From Heterodera schachtii (taxonomy: Eukaryota; Nematoda; Chromadorea; Rhabditida; Heteroderidae), in NCBI GenBank assembly GCA_023374025.1, contig SIJG01000013.1, positions 854,445-918,444 on the forward strand: DNA of 64,000 bases, read 5' to 3'. Under the pieces are notes generated by a model. The model ran no database searches and was not told where the DNA came from. It was given only the letters and a program-made list of their open reading frames with translations. Each line of letters begins with the position of its first letter. Within the stretch, counting starts at the first letter, position 1. Shown here piece after piece: positions 47,079 through 58,870 of the stretch. The position numbers and the translations under genes are program-made.

Positions 47079-48723
47079 CTCTTCCCCTTCCCCGCTGGAT
47101 TGCGCCCTTTCAGAATGTGCACAATTTTCATGAGTTCATTATGGAAGATTTCAGTCCTTCCAAATATTAACCCAAACAAACTATTTTATAAAATATTTAA
47201 ACAGTAATATAAATCAACCAAATGTTAAATGGACTTTTTTTTTACTAAATTACTTGAATCACGAGCATTTTGACTTTTCATTTTGTTAAATTCTGTCTGT
47301 TAATATTTCAAAATTTCTTTAACTTTTTGATTTTAGAAAAACAAAATATTGTGATCAAACTTATCTGAAAAAAATTTATTCCTTTTGCGGGGAGGGCTAC
47401 AAAATTGTGGAATCAGCTGGATAAAGAAATCATTAAAATAAATTCTTTAAATCAATTTAAAACAAAAATTAAACTCCTTAACGTATAAAATGACCGGAAA
47501 AGTGAATTATCTCTTTAATTAAAGATATTATATATTTTATATAGTGATTTGGTTTTATTGATCATTGACCTCATTCTTATATTTAATTTTGTTGTGATTT
47601 CTTTTTTTGTTTAATGTTTAATCCATATTACTCGAGGACGATTTAATCTATGACATGTACGCAGAGTAAGTGGATAGAAAAGCCAAAGAATAAAAAATAA
47701 AATAAAATGTCGGAATGAAGAAAAAAGATGAAAAAGCACAGAAATAAATTGAAAACATTTTAAAATTAATCTCAATTTATGCATAACAACCAACAAAATA
47801 TTAAATAAATTAAGAAAAGCAAATAATAATTTAAAATTGTTTATTATCTCACAATTATTTCCAATAAAATTATTTTAGTAAATTCGGAGGCTAATCGAAG
47901 CCAAATTTAAAAAAAAAGAAAATAGAGGAAATTTTATGAAAATATAAGGAACGTTTCAAGATTTACAAGTTTTCTGTTAAAGTTAATTTCCCCGAATAAA
48001 TTTATGCCAATGGCAACACCAAAAGCAAACTTAATTAAGGAAGAAGAAATCGTTAAAATTAATTTTGACTTTCATACAAAAACAGCTACATATATTCTTA
48101 TTTTATGGGAAATGAATTGCAGAATTTAAAACACTACAAAATCAGAGTTTATGACGTAATTAATAGAAACAAATTTATATGAACAAAAAAAAACGCAAAT
48201 ATACATTAAATTTATGGACAGAAAAATTCCGGAATATGGACGAAATAGGGATTAAAAACACTGAAATGTGCTTCTAAACTTCTAATTTGTCTTCCTAATT
48301 CTGTAGATGAATTACTTTGGCACCGACTATTGCCCGACTTTTAATTTATTTGACAAATTAAAAAAATTGTTAATCTAAAGACGATAGCCTAAATTTTGAA
48401 TTTATTCCCCAAATAAGAAAATGATAAAATGAAATTAATAATTAAAAAATGTTACGTAAATTAAATTAATAAATATTATTTATTTTGTTTTTATATAAAA
48501 ATATTAATTAATTAATTAATTAGAAATAAGGAAAAGAATTTTATTTAAATTAAAAACTAATCGTTCATCCCTAAAAAATTTCAACAATTTCGATTAGTTC
48601 ACAACGATAAATATGCAAAAGAAAATTAAAAAGAAAATTGTTTTTATTTTAATTTTTTCAAAATTTACAGTAGTAAATTGACTATATTAATTTGAAAGAG
48701 TGTGCAGAGATGTGCCACCGGGG
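47079..48723. other. AT-rich non-coding DNA of the left arm
   Basis: No gene seen in 1.6 kb. The sequence is strongly AT-rich with TTAATTAATTAATTAAT runs near 48500. The mirrored segment in the right arm has several insertions and deletions relative to it (for example near 47680 against 60005). Confidence 0.45.
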
Positions 48724-49261
48724 CGTGCTGAGTCGTTTCGTAAATCCGTCCAAGGGGTATAAAAACAAAAAATGTGACATATAAAAATTCATAACTTATC
48801 TAAAATATAACTAAAATAAAATTTTAGAAAATCTTAAGTCCGATTTTTTTGGCCGCAAGCTTTTTGAAACAATTAAATTTTTTGAAATATTTATTTAATA
48901 GATTATACAAAGGAATCAAATTCCAAAAAAGAAAATATATAAGTAATTTAGTTGCTTAAGAAAAAAAGTATAAAGCATTAAATATGTTATGCTTTTTGCC
49001 ATGGTCACCCAAATATATTATATGTAGTCGTTTAATAATTTTAAATCAATTAAATTGAAATTAAGCCAAACAAATTTATATATTGCTAGCCCTAAGAATT
49101 CTATGTTTATCTTTAAAATTTAAAAATTTTCTGGCCAAAATCGGACTTAAGATTTTCTAAAATTTTATTTTGATTGTGTTTTAGACAAGTCATGAATTTT
49201 TATATGTCACAAATTTTTTGTTTTTATACCCCTTGGCGGATTTACGAAACGACCTAGCACT
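48724..49261. mobile_element. Mutator-like inverted-repeat MITE, 9-bp target duplication (left arm)
   Basis: The termini CGTGCTGAGTCGTTTCGT and ACGAAACGACCTAGCACT resemble those of 30173-30540. Arms of about 230 bp carry TATAAAAACAAAAAATGTGA and its inverse. The flanks are CCACCGGGG (48715-48723) and CCACGGGGG (49262-49270), a 9-bp duplication with one mismatch. Also present at 58340-58870 in the right arm. Confidence 0.72.
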
Positions 49262-49743
49262 CCACGGGGGCAGAGCACAAGTGGGCAATCATAAATCCAA
49301 AAAAAAACGTTTAGAAAAATGTGTATTTAAGCATCAATTTAATTAAATTTTTACATATTTATAATTATAAAAATTGATAAAAACTAGCGATTTTGATTTT
49401 GCACTTTTTAGGAATCAACATAGCAGCAAAATTTAGAATAATAATCAATTAATATTTCAATTTTAATGAAAGGATATTTTACATCATATAAATGTAAATA
49501 AATATCACAATAAATTGAAATTATTTCTCTTCTTTTCTCGGCCAATCATTCTCCATCACATTTAAAGCTCATCGTCTCATTAAATGTCAACATTTTGTCA
49601 TCAACAATGTTCTGCTTTTCGCTTCTTTTTTTCAGTATTGTCCTCTTAAAACTTTGAAATCGCACCTTAAAAAGTTCAAAGGATTGATTAATAAAAATTA
49701 TTTAATTAAAAAAGGACAAACAACAATTTTAATTTGGTGGAAT

Positions 49744-50589
49744 TTAAAAAATTAAAAGAATTATGAAATTTTCCTTTTGAGTTTCTTTAATATTTTGCCA
49801 ATTACGGACATTGGGCAGTTGTTGGACAAAAGATTTGTTCACCACCGGCGCCATTTTGGCCAATTGTTCCCCGCAGGTGTGCAAATGGGTCATGTTGAAC
49901 AACCGTTCGCATACACTGAATGGACACGAAGATTCTGGGATAAATGAAGAAATTCTCAATTTGACCTTGGAAATTTTCCATAAATACAATAAAACGAACT
50001 CACAATCTGTCGAATGTTTGTTTAAATTTCATTTTTAGAGAGGATCAAATGCGTGATTAGTAGACGACGAAAAGTGAAAACATTAACTTGAACAAGGCTA
50101 TGAGCCGTGGGGGGGGGGGGGACGACCCCCGCCAACCCGGGGAACAGGGACAGCGGAGATGAAGGGATTCCCGGAAAGGGGATTCGTCGACAAGTGAACG
50201 GGGGATGTTCTAAGAAGTTTTAGTTTTGAAAAAATATTAGAGAAAAGGATTGTCAGCGTCGAAAGATACGGCCGGAGAAAAGTTTTCTATCGTTTTTAGG
50301 ACTTTATGTGCCATTTTATTCACAGACACGTTTGTCATATATTTTTACCGAATTTAAATATGCATATGGCATATTCAGTGCTGAACTTACGTTGAATTAG
50401 ACGCACGAGAACAGGCCCGGCGGGAATGTAAGCCACCGATGCCAACAATCGGTCAATTGCGGCGTGAAATTCGGCAGTCTAATTGTAAAAAAATATTTAT
50501 CATTTCAATAAACAATTTTTAATAAGTTTGTAAAATAAAATAACAAAAGTGACAACAGAAAAACCTACTGCTGATTCGAGTGTCGCCAT
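49744..50589 (-). pseudogene. Small gene of unknown function, left-arm copy, frame-disturbed
   Basis: Exons 50569-50589, 50391-50478 and about 49744-50006, matching the right-arm gene at 57020-57845. Compared with that copy, exon 3 lacks one G (GAGAATTTC against GAGGAATTTC) and gains one G further on (CGGGGAACAA against CGGGAACAA), so about 30 residues in the middle are replaced, then the frame recovers at QLAKMAPVVNKSFVQQLPNV. A later extra A changes the C-terminus. It may be a decaying copy or carry homopolymer errors. Confidence 0.5.
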
Positions 50590-51499
50590 TTGGGACAAGG
50601 AAATCATTTTTATTTTTTAAAAGTATGAAAAATTTGGCCTTGATGTCTTAAATAATTTATGCAAAAACGAAAAATGATTGAAAATTTAAAAAAGGGTTAA
50701 GGCAAATATTGTTCGTTTATTTGTAAGCACGGCAAAAAATTTTGCCGCATCTACGACCATATATTGATCAAATAATTATGCGAAAGGAAATTCGTGTGTA
50801 GAAAGAAAAATTGTGAGAAAAAATATTTAATCTCTAAAATTTTATCAGTCTATCGGAAAATCCAAAACGAACTCCCGGCTGCCGTATTTATGGATAAAAA
50901 AGAATAAAAACAAAGAAAAAATAGCTATCGTCCCTAGCTCAATTTTTAATAACCCGGCCCTTCTTTTATACCGTTTTTTCTGAGTTGAAAAGGGTGTTTG
51001 CCAACTTGGCATGTCCCAATTTCTGTCCATAACATTTGCCAATTTCTTTAACATTTCTCATTTTTCTCTTTTGTGCCACTTTAGCATTTCCCAATTTTCG
51101 AACATTTTACAATTTCTTTAATATCATTCACATTTTGTCCCATTTTAACATTTCTTTATAATTTGTTATTTCTTTTAACGTTGCGATTATTCATAATTAA
51201 TTTTTAACATTTGGCAATTTTTCGAATGGAAAAATTGTGACTAATATGACTAATAATTTTCCTTCCTTCACTCATTCCTTTATTTCGTTCACATTTAATT
51301 AATTAATTTTTGTCTCTCTAATTTAAAATTAATTTAAATATTTTCTTTTTGGGTTTAATGCTTTTTATTTTTTAAATTAATTTTTCTATTTTTCGTGTAG
51401 TCGCGACACGCCCGGACCCAAACCTAACCCTCCCCTTAATAAAAATTTCTTCAAAAAAGAGGTAAAAATAGAATAAAATATCTCTTGTAATGCAAAAAA
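50590..51499. other. Non-coding DNA of the left arm
   Basis: No gene supported. About 51000-51240 is a series of imperfect ATTTCTTTAACATTT and ACATTTGCCAATTT repeats. A weak minus-strand ORF at 50845-51054 (MLKKLANVMDRNWDMPSW) overlaps the repeats and differs in frame between the arms. Confidence 0.4.
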
Positions 51500-51931
51500 T
51501 TGCGAATATGTGAACTCTCTTTCAGAATTAAGAATTTTATACACGCCCTCCCCCGGCATAGCATTGGCAGGTATTTGCCGAGTGACACCGAAACTGTGAC
51601 GACGGAGGACCAGCGGGGACGCTTTATGTCCGAGTCGGAAGCAAGCGAATGGAGTCGCGGGTACAACCAGCAGGAGCAGCGGCACTTCTCGTCAGCCTCG
51701 TCATTTGCAAGCAGTTGAAACTTTGGCGCACCGATGGACGCGGCGCCGGCGGCGCCATTCCGCGGGTACGCGTCGACAACAGAAACAGAGAAGGCAAGTT
51801 CATCCGTGCCGCCCAGCAGCAGCCGCAGCAGTAAAGCACCACTGTCATTACGCACTGTGCCAAAGCCAAAGGATTCCCACGGATATTTCGGTATGGTGTT
51901 CTGTTGCGGTCGCGAAAAAACATGCAATTGA
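51500..51931 (+). CDS. Serine-rich ORF pair separated by one in-frame TGA (left arm)
   Basis: After a CTTTCAG acceptor at about 51525, an open frame encodes SDTETVTTEDQRGRFMSESE and EWSRGYNQQEQRHFSSASSF and stops at TGA 51716-51718. The same frame continues at once through MDAAPAAPFRGYAS, a Ser/Pro-rich part and VPKPKDSHGYFGMVFCCGRE to 51931. The arrangement is the same in the right arm (55668-56138), including the TGA. Composition suggests coding on this strand; the opposite-strand ORF of 158-181 codons is less protein-like. It may be two tiny genes, a stop-containing relic, a missed intron or stop-codon recoding. No domain recognised; the FCC near the end could be lipidated. Confidence 0.4.
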
Positions 51932-52273
51932 GGATTGTCGAATTAGCGGCTTTTTGGGGCCCCGGAAATACAATACATAAATTGCGTTGCGCGTTTTCCG
52001 CACTTACATTGAGGAAATTTTAAAAAAATTTAATTAAAATAATTTAACGATGGAATTTGCAAATTAAGTCTTATCTGTTTTAGGGCATACATTAGTTTAT
52101 GGATTTATCCAAATTATTATAAAAGGAAAACGAAATGTTTTTACTAAGTTAAAATTATTTTTTATTAAGCTTTAATTGTTCATGTTAAGTCACAGATTCG
52201 TCTTCTGCTGGTCCTTTGCCAAAAAAAGGCGGCGCCAAAATCGATTTGGCGAAAAGCAGACGCACAATTAACA

Positions 52274-52561
52274 ATGGCACGGGCGACGGCACCGATGCAA
52301 AATTGCGCAAATCATGAAAAGATTTGTTGGAGAGTTTTGAGGGACAACAAAACATTTGAGCAAATCGAATTGGAAATTTTGAAGAAAAATTCTGTTTCTG
52401 TCAATTTTGAATTCAGTAAAGTTCTTCCGTTTGGGAATCAAAAGTTTCTGGTCCGAATTCACTACAAAATCAGTCGGACCATGGCCCTAAACCCGGCGTG
52501 GGTCGGATCGCTTGTCTCTCTGTCCCGGTTCGGGCTCTCCTTGGCATTATGTGAGATTTGA
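52274..52561 (+). CDS. 95-codon ORF of unknown function (left arm)
   Basis: ATG at 52274 opens MARATAPMQNCANHEKICWR and then FEQIELEILKKNSVSVNFEF, ending FGLSLALCEI with TGA. The right-arm copy (55055-55342) encodes the identical protein. Identity here while neighbouring segments differ may reflect selection, gene conversion or a recent duplication of the inner part. No family recognised; a longer gene with introns cannot be excluded. Confidence 0.4.
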   Translation: MARATAPMQNCANHEKICWRVLRDNKTFEQIELEILKKNSVSVNFEFSKVLPFGNQKFLVRIHYKISRTMALNPAWVGSLVSLSRFGLSLALCEI

Positions 52562-52740
52562 TTTATTTGTTAGTGCTTTAGCTAAGCTAAACACACTGCC
52601 ATACGCCCGGATTTATGCTTATGCGTTGAAATTAAAATTGCTTCAAATAACGGCCAATTAAGCATCGAAGATCAAAGATTTCTTCAGCCCAATTCGACGT
52701 AAATGATTATGCCATTAAATGTGAAATTCACTTTAATCCC

Positions 52741-54875
52741 CTGCTTTAATTGCTCCGATGAATTAATGCTTTACATTTTCATTTCCCCCCCCCCCCGTCG
52801 GTTTTCCGTTTTGTCTTTGTCTCTTCCCTTTCCATCGTTTGGTCCATCGAATCGCATCGAAATGCAAATGCTTCGACTGCTGTAAATTCAATGAATGGCA
52901 GGCCACACTGACAGCAAAAAATGAATGAATAAATGAATGAATTGAAAAAAGAAATTTAATAAATTTGGTGGCACCGGGGAAAGGCGCCGTGCCGGGCCAT
53001 CGTCGCTTTTGTCCTCGGCTTCCCCCGCCCATCGCATTTAACCGAATTCACTCGAACAAATTGATTGATTTATTCTTAATTAATATTTTTCCCAAAAAGC
53101 AATTTGATGTTGTCCTAAAGTCTTAAACTGTCTTAAATTGAACAGCAGTAACCATTTTATCAATTTTATTTGGCATTTGTTTGACTTTTGACAATGCTTT
53201 TTTTATTATTTTGTCATTTTTAGTGCCTTTTTCAGAAATTGAGAAATTTAACCGAAATTTACTAAAAAAAAAACTTTGCTCTATGCTTTAACTTAATTGA
53301 TCAAAATTTTTGATTGTAAAGTCGAAACTTTTTCAATGTTTTACCAAGTCTTTGATTTCTTCTTTTCACTCTCCGATTTGCTCAAAAGAATAAAAATGAG
53401 TTCGAAATGTTGAAAAAAATATTTTGAAATGATTTAGTAAGTTTAAAATAAATAAAAATTGCCAAATTTTACAATATTTTCATGCCTTTTTACCATATTT
53501 TCCCCCTATTAAATTGCGTCCGTCCGTCCTTTTCCCTTTCCTTCTTTTTATCCGTTCTTTCACTTTCATTTGCCTTTTTCTGACCTTTCGGTCATTTTCC
53601 CTCTCCAATAAATGCGAAAAGCAAACACTGAAACGAAAAATGATAAGTGATAATAACAAACATATCAAAACATTGGTCAGCAAAACCAACACATAAAAAG
53701 GGACTTCAAAATATATGCAAATTTATTTATTTTTGTTTTTATTTTGCGATTTATTGGCGAGAAAATTCCAACACATTTTTCTCTTTTTGGAATTCTCCCG
53801 TTTTGAAGAAGCATAGCAATGGCGGAAAAGCGAACGGCTTCTGCCCCTGCCCCCCCCCCCGCCCGCCATTCCCTTTCAGGCCATCAATTCGCATTTGAAG
53901 GAAAATTTCCAAATTTTTATTCTTTTATATTTAATTTTGATTCTCCCTGCTGAATTTGAACCTCACCTGCCGTTCACCGTTTGGCCATGTTTTTGGGTTT
54001 GTCCGAAGAATTGCCGTCCCGATGAAATCCCGTCGCCGTGGCGGGCGGGGCTTTCCCGTTGCTGTTGCCGCCCTCCCAATTCCTAAAGCCCACCCGTGTT
54101 GTTGCTGTTGTTGTGGTGCCATTCGGATGACAGTTGCCTTTGCCCCACATCCATCCCTTTAAGCGGGGTGATTGGAAAAGCAAAGGGAAATTGACACAAT
54201 GCGAAATGATCGATGGGGGGGGGAGCTTTTTGGGCTTTTGGCTTTTGGGTTTTATCCATTGCTTTGATTTGGTGGTGGACGTTCAATCACTGACAGCCAA
54301 AGGGCAGAAGCAAAGGATTTGCAAAAAACAAATGCTATCACAGAGAAAGAAAGGCCATTCGTTCGCTTTGTCCGATGGCATTTGCTTTTCGGTGCCCGCA
54401 GATTAATCAGAACAAATCCCTTAAACTTGCGTCCAATTGGTGCGAATCGGTATTTTGGGAATGGAAACTCGGAGTCTGATCAGGGACAGTAATAGGTCGA
54501 GAATTGGGAACCCCTCCGGCCGGGATAATGGGGGATTTCAAATTATTTTCCAAACCGGCAAATTATAAATCCGAAACACTCCAATTATCATTCATTTTTT
54601 CCATTATTTTATTTTTATTTAATTTTTTAAATTTATTCTGACATTGTTAGTTAATCTTAATTTTATTTGTTTTATTTAATTGACATGGAAATTGATCAGC
54701 TAAATTTTCACCTTTTTCCTTCAATGTTCGTCTTCTTCGCAGTTCTGACCACCGCATTTATGTGATTAATTAACAAACCATTTTATTTACTCGCAATAAA
54801 AAAATATATAAAACTAATTATTTTATTTGCTCAAATTAATTTTTAGTTTTGGCGTCGGCGGATATGAACCGATGA
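52741..54875. other. Unique spacer between the arms of the giant inverted repeat
   Basis: 2.1 kb with no counterpart elsewhere in the window. It has several C or G homopolymers (CCCCCCCCCC near 52788 and 53848, GGGGGGG near 54216) and GC-richer patches around 52980-53030 and 53990-54130, where short ORFs occur on both strands without splice or start support. No gene is called. Confidence 0.6.
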
Positions 54876-55054
54876 GGGATTAAAGTGAATTTCACATTTA
54901 ATGGCATAATCATTTACGTCGAATTGGGCTGAAGAAATCTTTGATCTTCGATGCTTAATTGGCCGTTATTTGAAGCAATTTTAATTTCAACGCATAAGCA
55001 TAAATCCGGGCGTATGGCAGTGTGTTTAGCTTAGCTAAAGCACTAACAAATAAA

Positions 55055-55342
55055 TCAAATCTCACATAATGCCAAGGAGAGCCCGAACCGGGACAGAGAG
55101 ACAAGCGATCCGACCCACGCCGGGTTTAGGGCCATGGTCCGACTGATTTTGTAGTGAATTCGGACCAGAAACTTTTGATTCCCAAACGGAAGAACTTTAC
55201 TGAATTCAAAATTGACAGAAACAGAATTTTTCTTCAAAATTTCCAATTCGATTTGCTCAAATGTTTTGTTGTCCCTCAAAACTCTCCAACAAATCTTTTC
55301 ATGATTTGCGCAATTTTGCATCGGTGCCGTCGCCCGTGCCAT
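55055..55342 (-). CDS. 95-codon ORF of unknown function (right arm)
   Basis: Mirror copy of 52274-52561 with an identical predicted protein (MARATAPMQNC to SLALCEI). ATG at 55340-55342, stop at 55055-55057. Confidence 0.4.
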   Translation of the reverse strand: MARATAPMQNCANHEKICWRVLRDNKTFEQIELEILKKNSVSVNFEFSKVLPFGNQKFLVRIHYKISRTMALNPAWVGSLVSLSRFGLSLALCEI

Positions 55343-55667
55343 TGTTAATTGTGCGTCTGCTTTTCGCCAAATCGATTTTGGCGCCGCCTTTTTTTGGCAA
55401 AGGACCAGCAGAAGACGAATCTGTGACTTAACATGAACAATTAAAGCTTAATAAAAAATAATTTTAACTTAGTAAAAACATTTCGTTTTGCTTTTATAAG
55501 AATTTGGATAAATCCATAAACTAATGTATGCCCTAAAACAGATGAGGCTTAATTTGCAAATTCCATCGTTAAATTATTTTAATTAATTTTTTTTAATTTC
55601 CTCAATGTAAATGCGTAAAACGCGCAACGCAATTTATGTATTGTATTTCCGGGGCCCCAAAAAGCCG

Positions 55668-56138
55668 CTAATTCGACAATCTGCAATTGCATGCAGTTTT
55701 TTCGCGGCCGCAACAGAACACCATACCGAAATATCCGTGGGAATCCTTTGGCTTTGGCACAGTGCGTAATGACAGTGGTGCTTTACTGCTGCGGCTGCTG
55801 CTGGGCGGCACGGATGAACTTGCCTTCTCTGTTTCTGTTGTCGACGCGTACCCGCGGAATGGCGCCGCCGGCGCCGCGTCCATCGGTGCGCCAAAGTTTC
55901 AACTGCTTGCAAATGACGAGGCTGACGAGAAGTGCCGCTGCTCCTGCTGGTTGTACCCGCGACTCCATTCGCTTGCTTCCGACTCGGACATAAAGCGTCC
56001 CCGCTGGTCCTCCTGCGTCACAGTTTCGGTGTCACTCGGCAAATCCCCTGCCAACGCTATGCCGGGGGAGGGCGTGTATAAAATTCTTAATTCTGAAAGA
56101 GGGTTCACACATTCGCAATTTTTTGCATTACAAGACAT
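55668..56138 (-). CDS. Serine-rich ORF pair separated by one in-frame TGA (right arm)
   Basis: Mirror of 51500-51931. The first frame reads SDTETVTQEDQRGRF to SSASSFASS and stops at 55899-55901; the second continues from MDAAPAAPF to GREKTACNCRLSN. Upstream, one extra base (GGCAGGGGATTT against GGCAGGTATTT) changes the entry frame, and the C-terminal end differs from the left arm. Confidence 0.4.
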
Positions 56139-57019
56139 TTTTTTATTTTATTTTTACCTCTTTTTGAAGAAATTTTTATTAAGGGGAGGGTTAGGTTTGG
56201 ATCCGGGTGTGTCGCGACTACACGAAAAATAGAAAAATTAAATTAAAAAATAAAAGCATTAAACCCAAAAAGAAAATATTTAAATTAATTTTAAATTAGA
56301 GAGACAAAAATTAATTAATTAAATGTGAACGAAATGAAGGAATGAGTGAAGGAAAATTATTAGTCATATTAGTCACAATTTTTCCATTCGAAAAATTGCC
56401 AAATGTTAAAAATTAATTATGAATAATCGGGAAGTTAAAAGTAATAACAAATTATAAGAAATGTTAAAATGGGACAAAATGTGAATGATATTAAAGAATT
56501 GTAAAATGTTAGAAAATTGGGAAATGTTAAAGTGGCACAAAAGAGAAAATGAGAAATGTTAAAGAAATTGGCAAATGTTATGGACAGAAATTGGGACATG
56601 CCAAGTTGGCAAACACCCTTTTCAACTCAGAAAAAGCGGTATAAAAGAAGGGCCGGGTTATTAAAAATTGAGCTAGGGTACGATAGCTATTTTTTCTTTG
56701 TTTTTATTCTTTTTTTTATCCATAAATACGGCCGGGAGTTCGTTTTGGATTTTCCGATAGACTGATAAAATTTTAGAGATTAAATATTTTTTCTCACAAT
56801 TTTTCTTTCTACACACGAATTTCCTTTCGCATAATTATTTGATCAATATATGGTCGTAGATGCGGCAAAATTTTTTGCCGTGCTTACAAATAAACGAACA
56901 ATATTTGCCTTAACCCTTTTTTAAATTTTCAATCATTTTTCGTTTTTGCATAAATTATTTAAGACATCAAGGCCAAATTTTTCATACTTTTAAAAAATAA
57001 AAATGATTCCTTGTCCCAA

Positions 57020-57845
57020 ATGGCGACACTCGAATCAGCAGTAGGTTTTTCTGTTGTCACTTTTGTTATTTTATTTTACAAACTTATTAAAATTGTTTAT
57101 TGAAATGATAAATATTTTTTTACAATTAGACTGCCGAATTTCACGCCGCAATTGACCGATTGTTGGCATCGGTGGCTTACATTCCCGCCGGGCCTGTTCT
57201 CGTGCGTCTAATTCAACGTAAGTTCAGCACTGAATATGCCATATGCATATTTAATTCGGTAAAAATATATGACAAACGTGTCTGTGAATAAAATGGCACA
57301 TAAAGTCCTAAAAACGATAGAAAACTTTTCTCCGGCCGTATCTTTCGACGCTGACAATCCTTTTCTCTAATATTTTTTCAAAAACTAAAACTTCTTAGAA
57401 CATCCCCCGTTCACTTGTCGACGAATCCCCTTTCCGGGAATCCCTTCATCTCCGCTGTCCCTGTTCCCCGGGTTGGCGGGGGTCGTCCCCCCCCCCCCCA
57501 CGGCTCATAGCCTTGTTCAAGTTAATGTTTTCACTTTCGTCGTCTACTAATCACGCATTTGATCCTCTCTAAAAATGAAATTTAAACAAACATTCGACAG
57601 ATTGTGAGTTCGTTTTATTGTATTTATGGAAAATTTCCAAGGTCAAATTGAGGAATTTCTTCATTTATCCCAGAATCTTCGTGTCCATTCAGTGTATGCG
57701 AACGGTTGTTCAACATGACCCATTTGCACACCTGCGGGAACAATTGGCCAAAATGGCGCCGGTGGTGAACAAATCTTTTGTCCAACAACTGCCCAATGTC
57801 CGTAATTGGCAAAATATTAAAGAAACTCAAAAGGAAATTTCATAA
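57020..57845 (+). CDS. Small gene of unknown function, 117 residues (right arm)
   Basis: Three exons in phase: 57020-57040 (MATLESA), 57130-57217 (TAEFHAAIDRLLASVAYIPA, then GPVLVRLIQ) and 57601-57845 (LLYLWKISKVKLRNFFIYPR, then HDPFAHLREQLAKMAPVVNK and VRNWQNIKETQKEIS). All splice sites are standard (GTAGGT, GTAAGT, CGACAG). There is no signal peptide; a moderately hydrophobic and basic middle is followed by a helical C-terminus. No homologue recognised. This is the better-preserved of the two arm copies. Confidence 0.65.
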
Positions 57846-58339
57846 TTCTTTAATTTTTTAAATTCCACCAAATTAAAATTGTTGTTTGTCCTTTTTTAAT
57901 TAAATAATTTTTATTAATCAATCCTTTGAACTTTTTAAGGTGCGATTTCAAAGTTTTAAGAGGACAATACTGAAAAAAAGAAGCGAAAAGCAGAACATTG
58001 TTGATGACAAAATGTTGACATTAATGAGACGAGGAGCTTTAAATGTGATGGAGAATGATTGGCCGAGAAAAGAAGAGAAATAATTTCAATTTATTGTGAT
58101 ATTTATTTACATTTATATGATGTAAAATATCCTTTCATTAAAATTGAAATATTAATTGATTATTATTCTAAATTTTGCTGCTATGTTGATTCCTAAAAAG
58201 TGCAAAATCAAAATCGCTAGTTTTATCATTTTTATAATTATAAATATGTAAAAATTTATTAAATTGATGCTTAAATACACATTTTTCTAAACGTTTTTTT
58301 TGGATTTATTGATTGCCCACTTGTGCTCTGCCCCCGTGG

Positions 58340-58870
58340 AGTGCTAGGTCGTTTCGTAAATCCGCCAAGGGGTATAAAAACAAAAATTTGTGACATATAA
58401 AAATTCATGACTTGTCTAAAACACAATCAAAATAAAATTTTAGAAAATCTTAAGTCCGATTTTGGCCAGAAAATTTTAAATTTTAAAGATAAACATAGAA
58501 TTCTTAGGGCTAGCAATATATAAATTTGTTTGGCTTAATTTCAATTTAATTGATTTAAAATTATTAAACGACTACATATAATATATTTGGGTGACCATGG
58601 CAAAAAGCATAACATATTTAATGCTTTATACTTTTTTTCTTAAGCAACTAAATTACTTATATATTTCTTTTTTGGAATTTGATTCCTTTGTATAATCTAT
58701 TAAATAATATTTCAAAAAATTTAATTGTTTCAAAAAGCTTGCGGCCAAAAAAATCGGACTTAAGATTTTCTAAAATTTTATTTAGTTATATTTAGATAAG
58801 TAATGAATTTTTATATGTCACATTTTTTGTTTTTATACCCCTTGGACGGATTTACGAAACGATCAGCACG
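58340..58870. mobile_element. Mutator-like inverted-repeat MITE (right arm)
   Basis: Mirror of 48724-49261, with ends AGTGCTAGGTCGTTTCGT and ACGAAACGATCAGCACG. The flanks CCCCCGTGG (58331-58339) and CCCCGTGGC (58871-58879) are the reverse complement of the left-arm target site with small changes. Confidence 0.7.

Larger units (their letters stand above)
43700..52740 (+). repeat. Giant inverted repeat, left arm
   Basis: The whole segment reappears in reverse complement at 54876-64000. Alignment by eye is continuous from AAAAAAAGCAATGCATAATT at the outer end to GTGAAATTCACTTTAATCCC at the inner end. Differences are scattered substitutions and many 1-4 base indels. All features between these points exist twice. 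The inner part, around the 95-codon ORF, looks nearly identical, and the outer GT31 region is more diverged. Confidence 0.95.

Noticed and set aside
50845..51054. Minus-strand ORF MLKKLANVMDRNWDMPSW
   Set aside because: It overlaps imperfect AT repeats and changes frame between the two arms.
51451..51927. 158-codon minus-strand ORF (and 181-codon mirror in the right arm)
   Set aside because: The opposite strand has the more protein-like sequence and a proper acceptor; this ORF is most likely its shadow.
53956..54162. Arg/Cys-rich ORFs in the spacer
   Set aside because: Short, overlapping on both strands in a GC-rich patch, with no splice or start support.
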